A DNA stretch of 64,000 nucleotides, taken from the NCBI GenBank assembly GCA_029781135.1, contig JAKOXH010000050.1, positions 43,794 through 107,793 on the forward strand, given 5' to 3'. Below, in pieces: positions 50,734 through 60,260 of the stretch (position 1 is the first letter of the stretch; the number at the start of each line of letters is the position of its first letter). Made by a program: the position numbers and the translations under genes. Origin of the DNA: Planctomycetota bacterium. Lineage in GTDB: Bacteria > Planctomycetota > Planctomycetia > Pirellulales > Lacipirellulaceae. The notes below the pieces were generated by a model. That model saw only the letters and a list, made by a program, of their open reading frames with translations, did no database searches and was not told where the DNA came from.

Positions 50734-51960
50734 CTAACGATGTTTCTCCTTGAGTTTTTCAGCCAGCATCGCTAAGTCGCCATTCTTGACCAGGCGACCT
50801 TCAGAGTCGATCAGCAGCACGTTTGGAATACCTTGGATACCATAGAGGCCGACGGTTTTTCCCTCCCCGTCGATCAAAACCGGAAACGGCAACTGCTTTC
50901 CCGCCCAAACTTTTGTGACGATGGGTGCGACAAGCGCATCATAGGCCTCGATGGTGCGAGCGTTATCCGCTTCCGTATTGCAAATCGCGAGCACTTCAAA
51001 CAGCTCACGATCGGCGGCGTGTTCCTCGTAGAACGTTGTCAACTCGGGCAGGCTCTCATAAATACAAGGTCCGCACCCCACGGTCCAGAAATCGAGCAGC
51101 ACCCACTTACCGCGAAAATCCGCCAACTTGATTGTCTTGGGAACGCCGCGTGCGCCGGTGATCGATAGTTCTGGCGGAACCTTTCCGTAGTACCGCGTTA
51201 CGTCGCGGGGATTGCCGTCCTTGTCTCGCGGCAACTTCAGGTCGAGCACTCCCAAGTCAAGTGTCGTTTTCCCGCGTGGGATGGTGAATCGCAGGAAACG
51301 TCCGGGTGGGTCGGCCGGGGCGTGGATTTTCTCTTGGTCCGGTATTCGCAGTGTGGCATTCGGCGAATTACTGTAGGCATCCAAGTCGTACGTGCCCGGC
51401 GGTAACAGGAAGGAAACTTGCCCTCGGAACGAGCCACATATAGTCAATAGCGACCGGTTGCCTTTATCATCCAGAATAAAAATGCGCGCGTTCGACCAAT
51501 CGGGAGTCCGACCGACTTCGGAGCAATGAACCTTGGCAGTCACTCGCACCAAGGGCAATATCGTAATTACGACGGGCTTCCCCGCTGCGCACTGTTGGAC
51601 CATGACAATCCCGCCACGTTCATGACGTTTATCGAGGGCGAAAATTGGAATTCGCGGCTTCCCCTCGACCGTGAGGCTGAATCTTCCCTCAGGCTGCCGC
51701 TTTACCATGTTCTGCGGACGAGTAGCAAGCGTGCCCTCGTTCGTCCAAAGTTTTCCTTCCTTGGCTTCTTGCAATAATTCACCCGCCTCATCCCACCAGT
51801 TCCCGTTCGACAACCACCACGTGGCGGCCTCAAAATCTTGGACCGCCGCACCGTGTTCGTCGACAACCCGACCGTGGATTTGCCACGATTGTTCTGAATC
51901 ATCGGCGTGGGCAAATCCAACGATGGCCATGATCGCAAGCGCACATATGGGTAAGCGCAT
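50734..51960 (-). CDS. TlpA-like exported thioredoxin-domain protein
   Basis: About 408 residues from ATG 51960, seven bases after GGAGG. Signal peptide (LPICALAIMAIVGFAHA), then a carboxypeptidase-regulatory-like beta domain (WQIHGRVVDEHGAAVQDFEA) and a middle region with another beta-sandwich. The C-terminal TlpA/AhpC-type fold has LADFRGKWVLLDFWTVGCGPC with the redox CGPC and the cis-Pro segment GIQGIPNVLLIDSEG. Probably a periplasmic disulfide reductase. Architecture (regulatory domain plus TlpA) is frequent in planctomycetes. Partner unknown. Confidence 0.9.
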   Translation of the reverse strand: MRLPICALAIMAIVGFAHADDSEQSWQIHGRVVDEHGAAVQDFEAATWWLSNGNWWDEAGELLQEAKEGKLWTNEGTLATRPQNMVKRQPEGRFSLTVEGKPRIPIFALDKRHERGGIVMVQQCAAGKPVVITILPLVRVTAKVHCSEVGRTPDWSNARIFILDDKGNRSLLTICGSFRGQVSFLLPPGTYDLDAYSNSPNATLRIPDQEKIHAPADPPGRFLRFTIPRGKTTLDLGVLDLKLPRDKDGNPRDVTRYYGKVPPELSITGARGVPKTIKLADFRGKWVLLDFWTVGCGPCIYESLPELTTFYEEHAADRELFEVLAICNTEADNARTIEAYDALVAPIVTKVWAGKQLPFPVLIDGEGKTVGLYGIQGIPNVLLIDSEGRLVKNGDLAMLAEKLKEKHR

Positions 51961-52051
51961 GACATTGCCTCCAGTGGAAATATCCGAGTGCAATTGAAGT
52001 TGTCTCAGACATTGATTCTTATGGCCAATTACTTACTTTCTTAAACTCTAC

Positions 52052-52525
52052 CTACATCTTGGCCAAATAGGTAAGGTAGCCTAATAACAATGACAATATG
52101 GTAATGGCAATTAAGAGCGTTTTGAGACGGAAGCGGGGGGAGGAGGGTATCAATGGAGCTACAGCGAATCCAGCGAGCAACAAGGCTGCTAGCGCATGTG
52201 GCAAGTCGAAGTGAACGCCATGCAACCCAAGAAGTCGCATTCGATGCACAACCGTGGCACCGGAAGCAATCGCAGCTTGCTCCGATTTCCTAATCGTTTC
52301 TTGAGACTGGTGGTTTATTCGCCAAGTTGCATTGCGCGGCTGACCGAGGGGCGACAGCAGCGTTAACCAGCCCTTCGTGGAATAAAAATTCAGTACTTTC
52401 GTGCGGGAGATTGGCACCCGTACAGAATCCGCCCACCAATAACTCCGCACCCATAACCCGATCAGCAACAAGCACAGAATGCCGCAGAGAGCAGAAAACG
52501 CGATTCTGGTTTTCTTGAATTTCAT
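52052..52525 (-). CDS. Small membrane protein of planctomycete type
   Basis: 157 residues. N-terminal helix (IAFSALCGILCLLLIGLWV), a soluble part (DSVRVPISRTKVLNFYSTKG), then two C-terminal helices (LPHALAALLLAGFAVAPLI and LKTLLIAITILSLLLGYLTY) separated by SSPRFRLK. The 'RFRLKTLLIA' C-terminus recurs in uncharacterised planctomycete membrane proteins, as I recall. Function unknown. Confidence 0.75.
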   Translation of the reverse strand: MKFKKTRIAFSALCGILCLLLIGLWVRSYWWADSVRVPISRTKVLNFYSTKGWLTLLSPLGQPRNATWRINHQSQETIRKSEQAAIASGATVVHRMRLLGLHGVHFDLPHALAALLLAGFAVAPLIPSSPRFRLKTLLIAITILSLLLGYLTYLAKM

Positions 52526-52631
52526 CTCAAATTTCGGAGGTAGAGATGCAGCATGGCAGAGGTTTTGTTATTAGAGCAGATTCGGTGGGATTTGCTAAAG
52601 AACAATGTCACTTGATTTGGGGGAGTTCCTA

Positions 52632-52655
52632 CCGGACCGCGTGGCGGTCCGGCTA
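52632..52655. repeat. GGACCGCGTGGCGGTCCGGCTAT hairpin overlapping the cusA stop
   Basis: The perfect arms GGACCGC / GCGGTCC are followed by GGCTATGG; the CTA is the cusA TAG stop on the minus strand (52653-52655). Copy of 30647-30673. Confidence 0.85.
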
Positions 52656-55600
52656 TGGGATCAACTGCGAAACCGCATTTGAGCCAGAAATGTTTGCGTC
52701 ACTTCGAATTCCGTGCTGATGGAGCTTGAGCCAGCGGGCGCGGCGGACCCAGTAGAAGCGGACGGGGAGAAAGAGATCGACGACTTCATCGGAGATGAGC
52801 AGTCCGCCGAGCACCGGTAATGCCATCGGGGCCAGAATCTCGCCGCCGACGCCTTTGGCGAAGACCATCGGGAAGATCGCGATGATGGCGACGCCTTCGG
52901 TGAGCAATTTCGGCCGCAGGCGGTGGACAGCGCCTTCGATCACCGCCTGGCGCAGTTCTTCGAGCGAGGCGATTTTCTCGAGGCCGCCGCGTTTTTCGAG
53001 CGCCTCGCGCAGGTAGACGAGCATGATGATGCCGGTCTCGGTGGCCATGCCGAAGCAGGCAATGAAGCCGACCCACACGGCGACGCTAAAATCCATCGGC
53101 GGTGAATTCCAGCCGTTCATGATCTTGGGAAAGAGATACATGAAGAACGCCCCGCCGGCGAGTGCTTCGGGCACCGCGAGCATCATCAAGCCGGCATCGG
53201 CCAGGTCGTTGTAGGTCAGGTAAAGAATAATGAAGATCAACACGATGACGGCGGGAAACACGAAACGCAGCGTGCGGGCGGCCCGCACTTGGTGCTCGAA
53301 TTCGCCGCTCCATTCCAGGTGAACGCCTTCCGGCAGCGACACCTTTTGGGCGACCACGCGCTGGGCCTCGTCGACGAAGCCGACGATATCGCGGCCCCGG
53401 ACGTTGAGCGTCACGTAATTCATCACCTCGCCGTTTTCACTGCGGATCATCGCTGGTCCTTCGACGATGCGCACATTGGCCACGGCGCTTAGCGGAATGA
53501 GTGGGTTGGTGGTGGCGGCATGGGTGGGAGCGGCGACGTGTTGGCGTGAGGGGGTATTCACTTTGCCCGTCCAATCGGCGTTTGCTGTGTTGGCAACTGG
53601 CTGCATGCCGGGCGGCGTCGAACCGCTTACGGGTTCTGAATTCATACCGCGGGCGCTGATCAACAGCCGGCGGATGCTCTCCTCATCGCTGCGGTTGTCG
53701 CGGGCGTAGCGAACGCGGACCGGGAAACGGTCGCGCTTTTCGACGGTGAAGGTGACGGCCCGGCCGGCCAGGGCGACTTCAATTTCCGTTTGAATATCCT
53801 CGACGGAGATGCCGTAACGGGCCGCGCGCTCGCGATCGATATCGATTTGCACGTAGCCCTTGCCCATGATGGGCGCGGCGATCACGTCGCGGGCACCATT
53901 GACGGGCTTGAGTGCGGTTTCGATTTGCTTGCCGATGCGGTCGATGGAGTCGAGGTCGGGCCCGAACACCTTCACGCCGATATCGGTGCGGACGCCGGTC
54001 GAGAGCATCTCGATGCGGTTGATGATGGGCTGCGTGAAGATATTGCTCCACCCGGGAACTTGCAGCACGCGGCCCATTTCATCATCGACGAGATCGCCTT
54101 TGGGGCCGGTCTGGCGTGGCCACAGGAACACGGTCTTGCGGAAGGGCGTTTCCAGCTCTTCGCGCAACTTTACGAACGGCTGAATCGCAGACGCATCAAC
54201 AGGTTTGTTCAATTGCGCTTGGATGGCTTGATCCGCGAACCGTTCCGTCTCCTTGCCGTGACTGGCCTTCGCGGTGAGCCCGGAGTTCTTTGCGGCCTTC
54301 GCCGTTTCTTGGAGAGCGTACCAGGTGAAGATCTCGGTTCCGCGATCGAAGAGTTCCCAAGCGATTTGTTGGACTTGCTTACGCCATAACTGCATCCCCT
54401 GGTCTTCGATCGCGTCAAGCAATTGGCTGGCCAATGTTGCTCGCTTTCCTCCGGTCAGTTCTCGGCTGATACTTGCGGCCGTAGCAAGTGGTGAATCTTC
54501 CAGCTCTAGCGCTGCAACTGTATCGCGAACGGCCCCCAGTGCGACAAGTCGGTTGGCGACATCCCGTGCCAATTGAGTCGCGTCTTCCAGGGCTGGGGCC
54601 ACGGCCAACCATTGACCATATTTTGGCGTGAGCGCGGCGAATAGCTTATCGATTTCAGCATCGGGTTTGGAGTTCGGCGGCCATTGGAGCTGCCCATTGC
54701 TCTCAGCATTCTTGACGACATAGTCCACGGCGAAGTGAGTCAAAGTAGGGCCGAGCGACTGTTCGAACTCTTGGTATTTCGCGAGTGCGAGATCGCGCAT
54801 GGTTTCGTCGTAGCGTTGCAGGGCTTTCTGGCTGGCATCGGCGACGAGGCTGGTTTCATCCGCGGAAGCGTTCGGCGCGGCAACATAGCCGCGTTCTTTC
54901 AGCGTGGTTAGTACCTGCCGCGTTTGCCGTTCGGCATCCTGGTAGCGCAGCACGCGTTTGGGCCAGAGTTCTTTGGGCCGATAGTTGACGAACGTTTCGA
55001 CCATGTCGAGTGGGGCTGGGTCGGTCGGCGTATCAGCCCGGCCGGATTTGCCGATGACCAATTCGACTTCCGGGAATCCACGGAGCAATGCATCGCGGGC
55101 CTTGAGGTCGTCGGCCGTTTGCGTGACGCTCGCGCGGGGCACGGTGACGGGCATATCGAGCGTGGCGCCTTCGTCGAGTGCCGGCATGAACGCCACGCCG
55201 ATTTTGGGGAATTGGTAGGCCCAAAGCCCCAGCAACGTGAGTGTGACGAGCGATAGTACTTGCCAATACCAACCGCGAGTGAGAATCACGGTGAGGGCCG
55301 TCACGATCGCAAAGACGAGCAGGAACGCCGACTGCCACGCGGTGGTCGATGCGCCTTGGCCGAACACGGCTTGGAGCGGGAAGATGCCAGCCGCCAGCAC
55401 CAACAACGCCGCGAACATCCACATCACCAGGTTGCGTCGGGGCAACGCCCAGGTGAGCATGGGCTTGTAGATATTGATGAAGCTGCGGACGATCCAGTTC
55501 TCTTCTTCGCTACGAATGCGGCCTTTGATGAACGTCGGAATCAGCGCCGGCACCAGCGTGATCGAGATCAGTGCCACGCCGATCATGGCGAAGCTTTTTG

Positions 55601-57044
55601 TGTAGGCCAGCGGGTGAAACAGCTTGCCTTCGCGGCCACTCAGCATGAACACCGGAATAAACGACAGCAGCATGATCATCACCGAGAAGAAGATTGGCCG
55701 GCCCACCGTGCGGCAGGGTTCGACTACCATTTCGCGAATGTCGCCGGTCACTTTGCGATTGCCGAAGTGTTGCTTGAGTGCGTGCGTGGCGTTTTCGGTC
55801 ATGACGATCGCTTGATCGACGAGGATGCCGATCGAAATCGTGATGCCGGCCAGCGACATAATGTTCGCCTGAATATCGATAATGTGCAGCGTGCGCAGCA
55901 GCCACATGAGCAGGAAGGAAAACAACACGGATAGCGGCAGCGTGACGCAAATTACAAACACACTGCGGAAGTGCATGAGAATAAGCAAAATCGCTAGCGA
56001 GGCGATGATCATTTCGTGCATCATCACTTCGGTTAGCGTGTGGATGGCGCCATGGATCAAGCGCGTGCGGTCGTAGGCGGCCACGATGTGTACGCCTTCC
56101 GGCAATCCCGGCTGCAGGTCCTGAATTTTGGCCTTCACGCGTTCGGTGACCGCGAGCGGATTTTCGCCGTGCCGCATGAGAATTGCACCGCCCGTTACTT
56201 CATTGCCATCCTTCTCGAACACGCTGCGGCGAAATTGGGGGCCGAGCTGCACGCTGGCGATCGTCTTGATGTAGATCGGCGTGTTGTTGATTTCCTTGAT
56301 GACGGTGTCTTCGATGTCGCGCTTGTCCTTGATCCACCCCACGCCGCGAACGATGTACTCGGCGTTGTTCTTCTGCACGACGCCGCCGCCGGCCGGCATG
56401 TTGCTTTTGGCCACGGCCGCATAGACTTCGCCCACGGTGATACCGTAGGCCCGTAAGTCCTCGGGGCGCACATCGATCTGGTATTCCAGCGGCGTGCCGC
56501 CGACGACCGCGACATCGGCCACGCCCTGCACGGCGTTCAATTGCGGAGCGATGTAGAACTTGTTGAGCGCCCACAGCCGGCCAGGGTCGATCGCGTGGCC
56601 GGGGCTCGTTTCCACGGTGTACCAGTAAACCTGGCCCAAGGCGGTCGCGTCGGGCGCCAGGTAGGGAACAACGCCGGGGGGCAAAAACGTGGCGGCCTGG
56701 TCGAGGCGTTCCGTCACGCGTTGGCGGGCAAAGTAGAAATCGATGTCGTCGTTGAAGATGATCGTGATCATCGAGAAATTGAATTCCGACGATGACCTGA
56801 CTGCTTTAACGCCCGCCAAACCTTGTAATTTGCGCGAAAGCGGATACGTGATTTGGTCCTCGATTTCGCGCGGACTGCGCCCCATCCAGTCGGTGAATAC
56901 TATCACCTGGTTTTCGCTCAGATCGGGGATCGCGTCGACCGGTGTGTTCAGCGTCGCATAGATGGCCGCCACCGTGAGCGCAGCCGCGATCGAGAGCACC
57001 AGAAAGCGATTGCGAATCGATAGCTCAATAATGCGTTCAATCAT
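52653..57044 (-). CDS. cusA: Heavy-metal RND efflux pump, CusA/CzcA family, with a large periplasmic insertion
   Basis: Inner-membrane proton-driven transporter exporting monovalent or divalent metal ions through a tripartite complex. 1463 residues against the usual 1040. N-terminal hallmark DAIPDLSENQVIVFTDWMGR; RND helices include MSLAGITISIGILVDQAIVM and GGEILAPMALPVLGGLLIS. The second periplasmic domain (NRIEMLSTGVRTDIGVKVFG, then AAPIMGKGYVQIDIDRERA) is normal. The excess lies mainly at residues about 720-960, an Ala/Glu/Leu-rich helical insertion before the REELETPFRKTVFLWPRQ segment. A Gly/Pro/Thr-rich loop also lies near 1150-1180. Substrate (Cu/Ag or Zn/Co) cannot be fixed by reading. 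Confidence 0.93.
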   Translation of the reverse strand: MIERIIELSIRNRFLVLSIAAALTVAAIYATLNTPVDAIPDLSENQVIVFTDWMGRSPREIEDQITYPLSRKLQGLAGVKAVRSSSEFNFSMITIIFNDDIDFYFARQRVTERLDQAATFLPPGVVPYLAPDATALGQVYWYTVETSPGHAIDPGRLWALNKFYIAPQLNAVQGVADVAVVGGTPLEYQIDVRPEDLRAYGITVGEVYAAVAKSNMPAGGGVVQKNNAEYIVRGVGWIKDKRDIEDTVIKEINNTPIYIKTIASVQLGPQFRRSVFEKDGNEVTGGAILMRHGENPLAVTERVKAKIQDLQPGLPEGVHIVAAYDRTRLIHGAIHTLTEVMMHEMIIASLAILLILMHFRSVFVICVTLPLSVLFSFLLMWLLRTLHIIDIQANIMSLAGITISIGILVDQAIVMTENATHALKQHFGNRKVTGDIREMVVEPCRTVGRPIFFSVMIMLLSFIPVFMLSGREGKLFHPLAYTKSFAMIGVALISITLVPALIPTFIKGRIRSEEENWIVRSFINIYKPMLTWALPRRNLVMWMFAALLVLAAGIFPLQAVFGQGASTTAWQSAFLLVFAIVTALTVILTRGWYWQVLSLVTLTLLGLWAYQFPKIGVAFMPALDEGATLDMPVTVPRASVTQTADDLKARDALLRGFPEVELVIGKSGRADTPTDPAPLDMVETFVNYRPKELWPKRVLRYQDAERQTRQVLTTLKERGYVAAPNASADETSLVADASQKALQRYDETMRDLALAKYQEFEQSLGPTLTHFAVDYVVKNAESNGQLQWPPNSKPDAEIDKLFAALTPKYGQWLAVAPALEDATQLARDVANRLVALGAVRDTVAALELEDSPLATAASISRELTGGKRATLASQLLDAIEDQGMQLWRKQVQQIAWELFDRGTEIFTWYALQETAKAAKNSGLTAKASHGKETERFADQAIQAQLNKPVDASAIQPFVKLREELETPFRKTVFLWPRQTGPKGDLVDDEMGRVLQVPGWSNIFTQPIINRIEMLSTGVRTDIGVKVFGPDLDSIDRIGKQIETALKPVNGARDVIAAPIMGKGYVQIDIDRERAARYGISVEDIQTEIEVALAGRAVTFTVEKRDRFPVRVRYARDNRSDEESIRRLLISARGMNSEPVSGSTPPGMQPVANTANADWTGKVNTPSRQHVAAPTHAATTNPLIPLSAVANVRIVEGPAMIRSENGEVMNYVTLNVRGRDIVGFVDEAQRVVAQKVSLPEGVHLEWSGEFEHQVRAARTLRFVFPAVIVLIFIILYLTYNDLADAGLMMLAVPEALAGGAFFMYLFPKIMNGWNSPPMDFSVAVWVGFIACFGMATETGIIMLVYLREALEKRGGLEKIASLEELRQAVIEGAVHRLRPKLLTEGVAIIAIFPMVFAKGVGGEILAPMALPVLGGLLISDEVVDLFLPVRFYWVRRARWLKLHQHGIRSDANISGSNAVSQLIP

Positions 57045-57121
57045 GGTCGTGGGCTTGAATGATGCAACGAACCGAAGTAAGTATTGTTGACTGCGGGGCG
57101 AATGAGCCTATGCAAAAGTGT

Positions 57122-57150
57122 GCCATGCCCACGGCTTGGCGTGGGCATGC
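57122..57150. repeat. GCCATGCCCACG..CGTGGGCATGC hairpin
   Basis: Perfect arms CATGCCCACG and CGTGGGCATG with a six-base loop in the cusB-cusA gap. Confidence 0.85.
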
Positions 57151-57168
57151 AGACTGCGCGTACACATG

Positions 57169-57203
57169 CATGGCCACTCCGAGCAGTGGCCATGGCACCC
57201 AAG
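57169..57203. repeat. 35-bp CATGGCCACTCCGAGCAGTGGCCATG palindrome (intergenic copy)
   Basis: Hairpin arms TGGCCACT / AGTGGCCA followed by CACCCAAG. It is identical except for one base to 61478-61512, which lies inside the tolC coding sequence. Confidence 0.92.
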
Positions 57204-57223
57204 GCCTCGGCGGTACCTAGTTC

Positions 57224-59032
57224 TCATCGGTCTTGCTTCTCCCCTTCGCGATCTACCTTGCGTTTCTGGACATTTGCGACCGTCTGCTTTGGGTTAGCCA
57301 GCGCCTGCTCGCGGCAACCGGGACAGCAGATGAAGACCGGTTCGCCTTCGAGCATCAGCTTGATGGGCGGCCCCATCGAACCCAGCCGGCTGTTCGGCAA
57401 AACTGCACAGTAGCGCTGAGCCTCGGCCAGCTTACGATCTTCGGGCGAGAGCTTGGCCAACGATTCCTCGATCTTGGCGTTCGGGTCTTCAGGCGTGGAG
57501 GCGCGAATCACGTTGGCGTCCTTCGCGGTGGAACCACCACCACCGCTGCCGAAATAAATGGAACCGGCGGCCGGGTTCAGACGCGTTTCCGCGTCCACGA
57601 GGAACGAACCACTCGTCACCACAAGGTCACCCGGCTTCAGGCCGTCGATCACGGGAAAAAACAGGTTGCCATCGGCTCCGGTCATCCGTGGGCCGAGCGT
57701 AACTTTCCTGCCTTCATACACGCCGGGTTCCGACTGACGGTACACAATTTTCTGGCTGCCGGTATCGATTACCGAGACTTCGGGCACCGCCAGTACGCGG
57801 CCTTCGTGTAGCTGTTTCCGTGCGTCGGCATCGGCTTTCGATACAGCAAATGACCGCACATCGGCGGGATGGACTTTCAGCGTGATGGTGGCCGAGCTTC
57901 CCGGCAGCAGTTTGTGATCCGGATTTTCCAGTTCGAACCGGACCGTCACGGTGCGCGTTTGCTGATCGATATGGGGATAGACGAGCGCGAGCTTGCCATG
58001 AAACACTTCGTTGGGGTAAGCCCGCGTGGTTGCACTGACCTCTAAGCCACTCGCGACATGCGGTGGCGAATTGCCGTTCAACGGCACGGGGAGAAAGGCC
58101 AGGTCGTCTTCATAGATTTGGGCTTCGATCCAAACGGTTGATAGATCAGCGACGTCGTACAGAGCGTTTCCCTCGGCAACGTACTGACCTTCGCGCACAT
58201 ACTTGTTGATCACGTGGCCGCTGATGGGCGAGCGAATCGTGACATGCGTATCGGGGTTGTTCGAGGCCAGCATACCGTCGATCTGCGCGTCATCGATCCC
58301 GAGCAAGTTCAAGCGTGCTCGCGCGCTCGCCAGTAGATCGCGGTTGCCGCTGCGATTCGCATCCATCAGGTTCTGGATGGTGACGAGCAAATCGGGGCTA
58401 TACAGCTGCGCGAGCGCATCGCCGGCTTTCACGATCGTGCCGGTCTCGTTGGCGTACAGTTTGTCGATCCGACCAGCGACTCGCGCCGAAACGGTGCGTT
58501 GGCTGCGCTCGTCGAACTCGACGAAACCGACCGCGGTAATGTTCTTGGTCAACTCCTGATATCCGACCGGCCACGTCGCGACGTTCGCGAGCGCAACCCG
58601 ATATGGCGACAACTGCACGCGATTGACGCTGCCGGCTGGCAGCGGCTTCGTATCGGTCTGGCCTTTGATGCGTTTGGATAGCGGCATGAAGCAGATGGGG
58701 CATTTCTCGCCCGGATTGCTCCGCACGATCGTCGGGTGCATCGGGCAGAAGTACTCGATGTTCGAGTCGACGGTGGCCGCCTGTTCCACCGGGCGTGTCC
58801 AGCGATTGTAGTGCGCGATCAGCGTGTCCCATTGGGTGATAATGACGCCAATCAGCAGCAGGATGCCGATAAACCTGAGCCGGGCCAGTTTCACCAAAAT
58901 CAAGAAGTGAAACCACCACCAGGCCTTTTGCAGACCATGCAGATTGGGCGGCGCACGCAGACCGCCTTCGTCGAGCACGTTCGAGTCAGGCTCGTGCGAT
59001 GCCGGCATCGGGCCGGAAGTGTTTGTACTCAT
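57224..59032 (-). CDS. cusB: RND efflux periplasmic adaptor (CusB family) with two metal-binding modules
   Basis: About 602 residues from ATG 59032 (MSTNTSGPMPASHE); 59056 is an alternative. N-terminal membrane helix (LRFIGILLLIGVIITQW). A heavy-metal-binding domain follows (YFCPMHPTIVRSNPGEKCPIC), then the adaptor body (VGFVEFDERSQRTVSARVAG, AQLYSPDLLVTIQNLM hairpin, IRSPISGHVINKYVREGQYV barrel). An added C-terminal module carries CAVLPNSRLGSMGPPIK and VFICCPGCREQALANPKQT, the same module as the lipoprotein encoded upstream. It links CusA to the TolC-type channel. Confidence 0.93.
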   Translation of the reverse strand: MSTNTSGPMPASHEPDSNVLDEGGLRAPPNLHGLQKAWWWFHFLILVKLARLRFIGILLLIGVIITQWDTLIAHYNRWTRPVEQAATVDSNIEYFCPMHPTIVRSNPGEKCPICFMPLSKRIKGQTDTKPLPAGSVNRVQLSPYRVALANVATWPVGYQELTKNITAVGFVEFDERSQRTVSARVAGRIDKLYANETGTIVKAGDALAQLYSPDLLVTIQNLMDANRSGNRDLLASARARLNLLGIDDAQIDGMLASNNPDTHVTIRSPISGHVINKYVREGQYVAEGNALYDVADLSTVWIEAQIYEDDLAFLPVPLNGNSPPHVASGLEVSATTRAYPNEVFHGKLALVYPHIDQQTRTVTVRFELENPDHKLLPGSSATITLKVHPADVRSFAVSKADADARKQLHEGRVLAVPEVSVIDTGSQKIVYRQSEPGVYEGRKVTLGPRMTGADGNLFFPVIDGLKPGDLVVTSGSFLVDAETRLNPAAGSIYFGSGGGGSTAKDANVIRASTPEDPNAKIEESLAKLSPEDRKLAEAQRYCAVLPNSRLGSMGPPIKLMLEGEPVFICCPGCREQALANPKQTVANVQKRKVDREGEKQDR

Positions 59033-59196
59033 GTCGCTGTCCTTACTTGCTTTCATATCGCCTCGCAACAGCGCCGGTCGGTCCTGCTGAGAAGTTCGTG
59101 AGGAAGGTGATTACCGTTCTTGTGCATCCCAAGCGGGGTTTCACAGCGCTGCTGCCGAAGTAATGCGGGAACTCCAACACAACCATTGCCTGGGCC

Positions 59197-59230
59197 CCCT
59201 CACCCCGACCCTCTCCCAGAGGGAGAGGGG
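59197..59230. repeat. CCCTCACCCCGACCCTCTCCC hairpin
   Basis: CCCTCTCCC-AGA-GGGAGAGGGG inverted repeat between the cusB and CCxGC-lipoprotein genes; same family as 18528-18560. Confidence 0.85.
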
Positions 59231-59253
59231 AAACGTCGGAGTTCCCGAGGCGC

Positions 59254-59637
59254 TTATTTATTGAGCTTTGCCAAATACTCGTCGGGATTCGCTTTAAGTT
59301 TCTCTTCGCAGCCTTCGCAGCAGATGAATACTGCCTGACCTTTCACCTCGACTTTCTTGGGAGTTCCCATCGCGCCGAGCGGTTCGCCACTCACGGGGCA
59401 AACCTTTTGCTTTTCCGCGAGTGCCCGATCCTCGGGGCTCAATTTGGCAAGTGCCTCGGTCAATTTGGCATCGGGCTGGGGCGATTCCTTCGCTTCCGGC
59501 GCCGCTGGGCCGGCGGCTACTTTTTCCTGCGAAGTGGTCGGAGCCTTCCCGGAATCCACTTTGGGCGGACCTGACTTGTCGCAGCCGAACAAGCTAACGA
59601 GTGCGATCAATCCCGTGCCGAAAAACAACAAACGCAT
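59254..59637 (-). CDS. Lipoprotein with CCxGC metal-binding module
   Basis: 127 residues. Lipoprotein signal FGTGLIALVSLFGC, an Ala/Pro/Lys-rich linker, then a 60-residue module: LSPEDRALAEKQKVCPVSGE, PLGAMGTPKKVEVKGQAVFI, CCEGCEEKLKANPDEYL. The same module, including the LSPEDRxLAE lead-in, ends the CusB-like protein. Cys spacing (C-P-V-S-G, then CCxGC) suggests a YHS/TRASH-like metal site. Probably a periplasmic metal chaperone handing ions to the pump; inference from context. Confidence 0.9.
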   Translation of the reverse strand: MRLLFFGTGLIALVSLFGCDKSGPPKVDSGKAPTTSQEKVAAGPAAPEAKESPQPDAKLTEALAKLSPEDRALAEKQKVCPVSGEPLGAMGTPKKVEVKGQAVFICCEGCEEKLKANPDEYLAKLNK

Positions 59638-59699
59638 GGTATCGTCTCCTAAATAATGAGAAACTCAAGAATTACTTCCTCGAACCACAACTCGGAACC

Positions 59700-60260
59700 T
59701 CAAAGGTTTGCGGCGTGAAAACCTGCCTTTGTCAGTGCTTCGATCAACTGTCCGCTGGTGACCTGTCCTTTGGCAGCGAATTGAACGCCAACCACGTGCT
59801 GCTTCGGATAGGTAGCGACACTTTGGACGCCGGCAATCTTCTGCAGGACCGTCTGCACGGCTTTGCCCGACTCATCGTTTTCGACTTCGGTCACCCTAAG
59901 TGCCAACCAACCACCGTAATGCATGTCGTTGCTCATCATGTGTGGTGTTGCGGCAATCAGTCGGGCAATATGCTGGGCAGATACGACCGACTCGTCGAAT
60001 TCAATGCGCGCGGACTTGCTTTTCCACTCCACATTGACGCGACGAACGCCGCCGACACGGCCAAGGGCAGATTCGACCGTGCGCGTACAGCCGGGGCAAT
60101 GCAAGCCGGTAACTAAAAAGGTGGCCTGAACGATTTGGCGCTCGTCGGGCGACTTGCCACTTTGTTGCTCGACAACCGGGGAATCTGCCCACGCGGGTTC
60201 CCCAACGACAAGCCCACACGACAAACCAATCAACGAGAGTGCTCTCACAAGAGTGTTCAT
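59700..60260 (-). CDS. Periplasmic protein with two HMA (MerP-like) domains
   Basis: 186 residues. Signal peptide (LVRALSLIGLSCGLVVGEPAWA). The first heavy-metal-associated domain has the CxxC site in VTGLHCPGCTRTVESALGRV and the VGGVRRVNVEW strand. A second HMA-like fold (LALRVTEVENDESGKAVQTV, KIAGVQSVATYP) has lost its CxxC. It probably captures copper or a similar ion in the periplasm for the Cus pump encoded downstream on the same strand. Confidence 0.9.
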   Translation of the reverse strand: MNTLVRALSLIGLSCGLVVGEPAWADSPVVEQQSGKSPDERQIVQATFLVTGLHCPGCTRTVESALGRVGGVRRVNVEWKSKSARIEFDESVVSAQHIARLIAATPHMMSNDMHYGGWLALRVTEVENDESGKAVQTVLQKIAGVQSVATYPKQHVVGVQFAAKGQVTSGQLIEALTKAGFHAANL

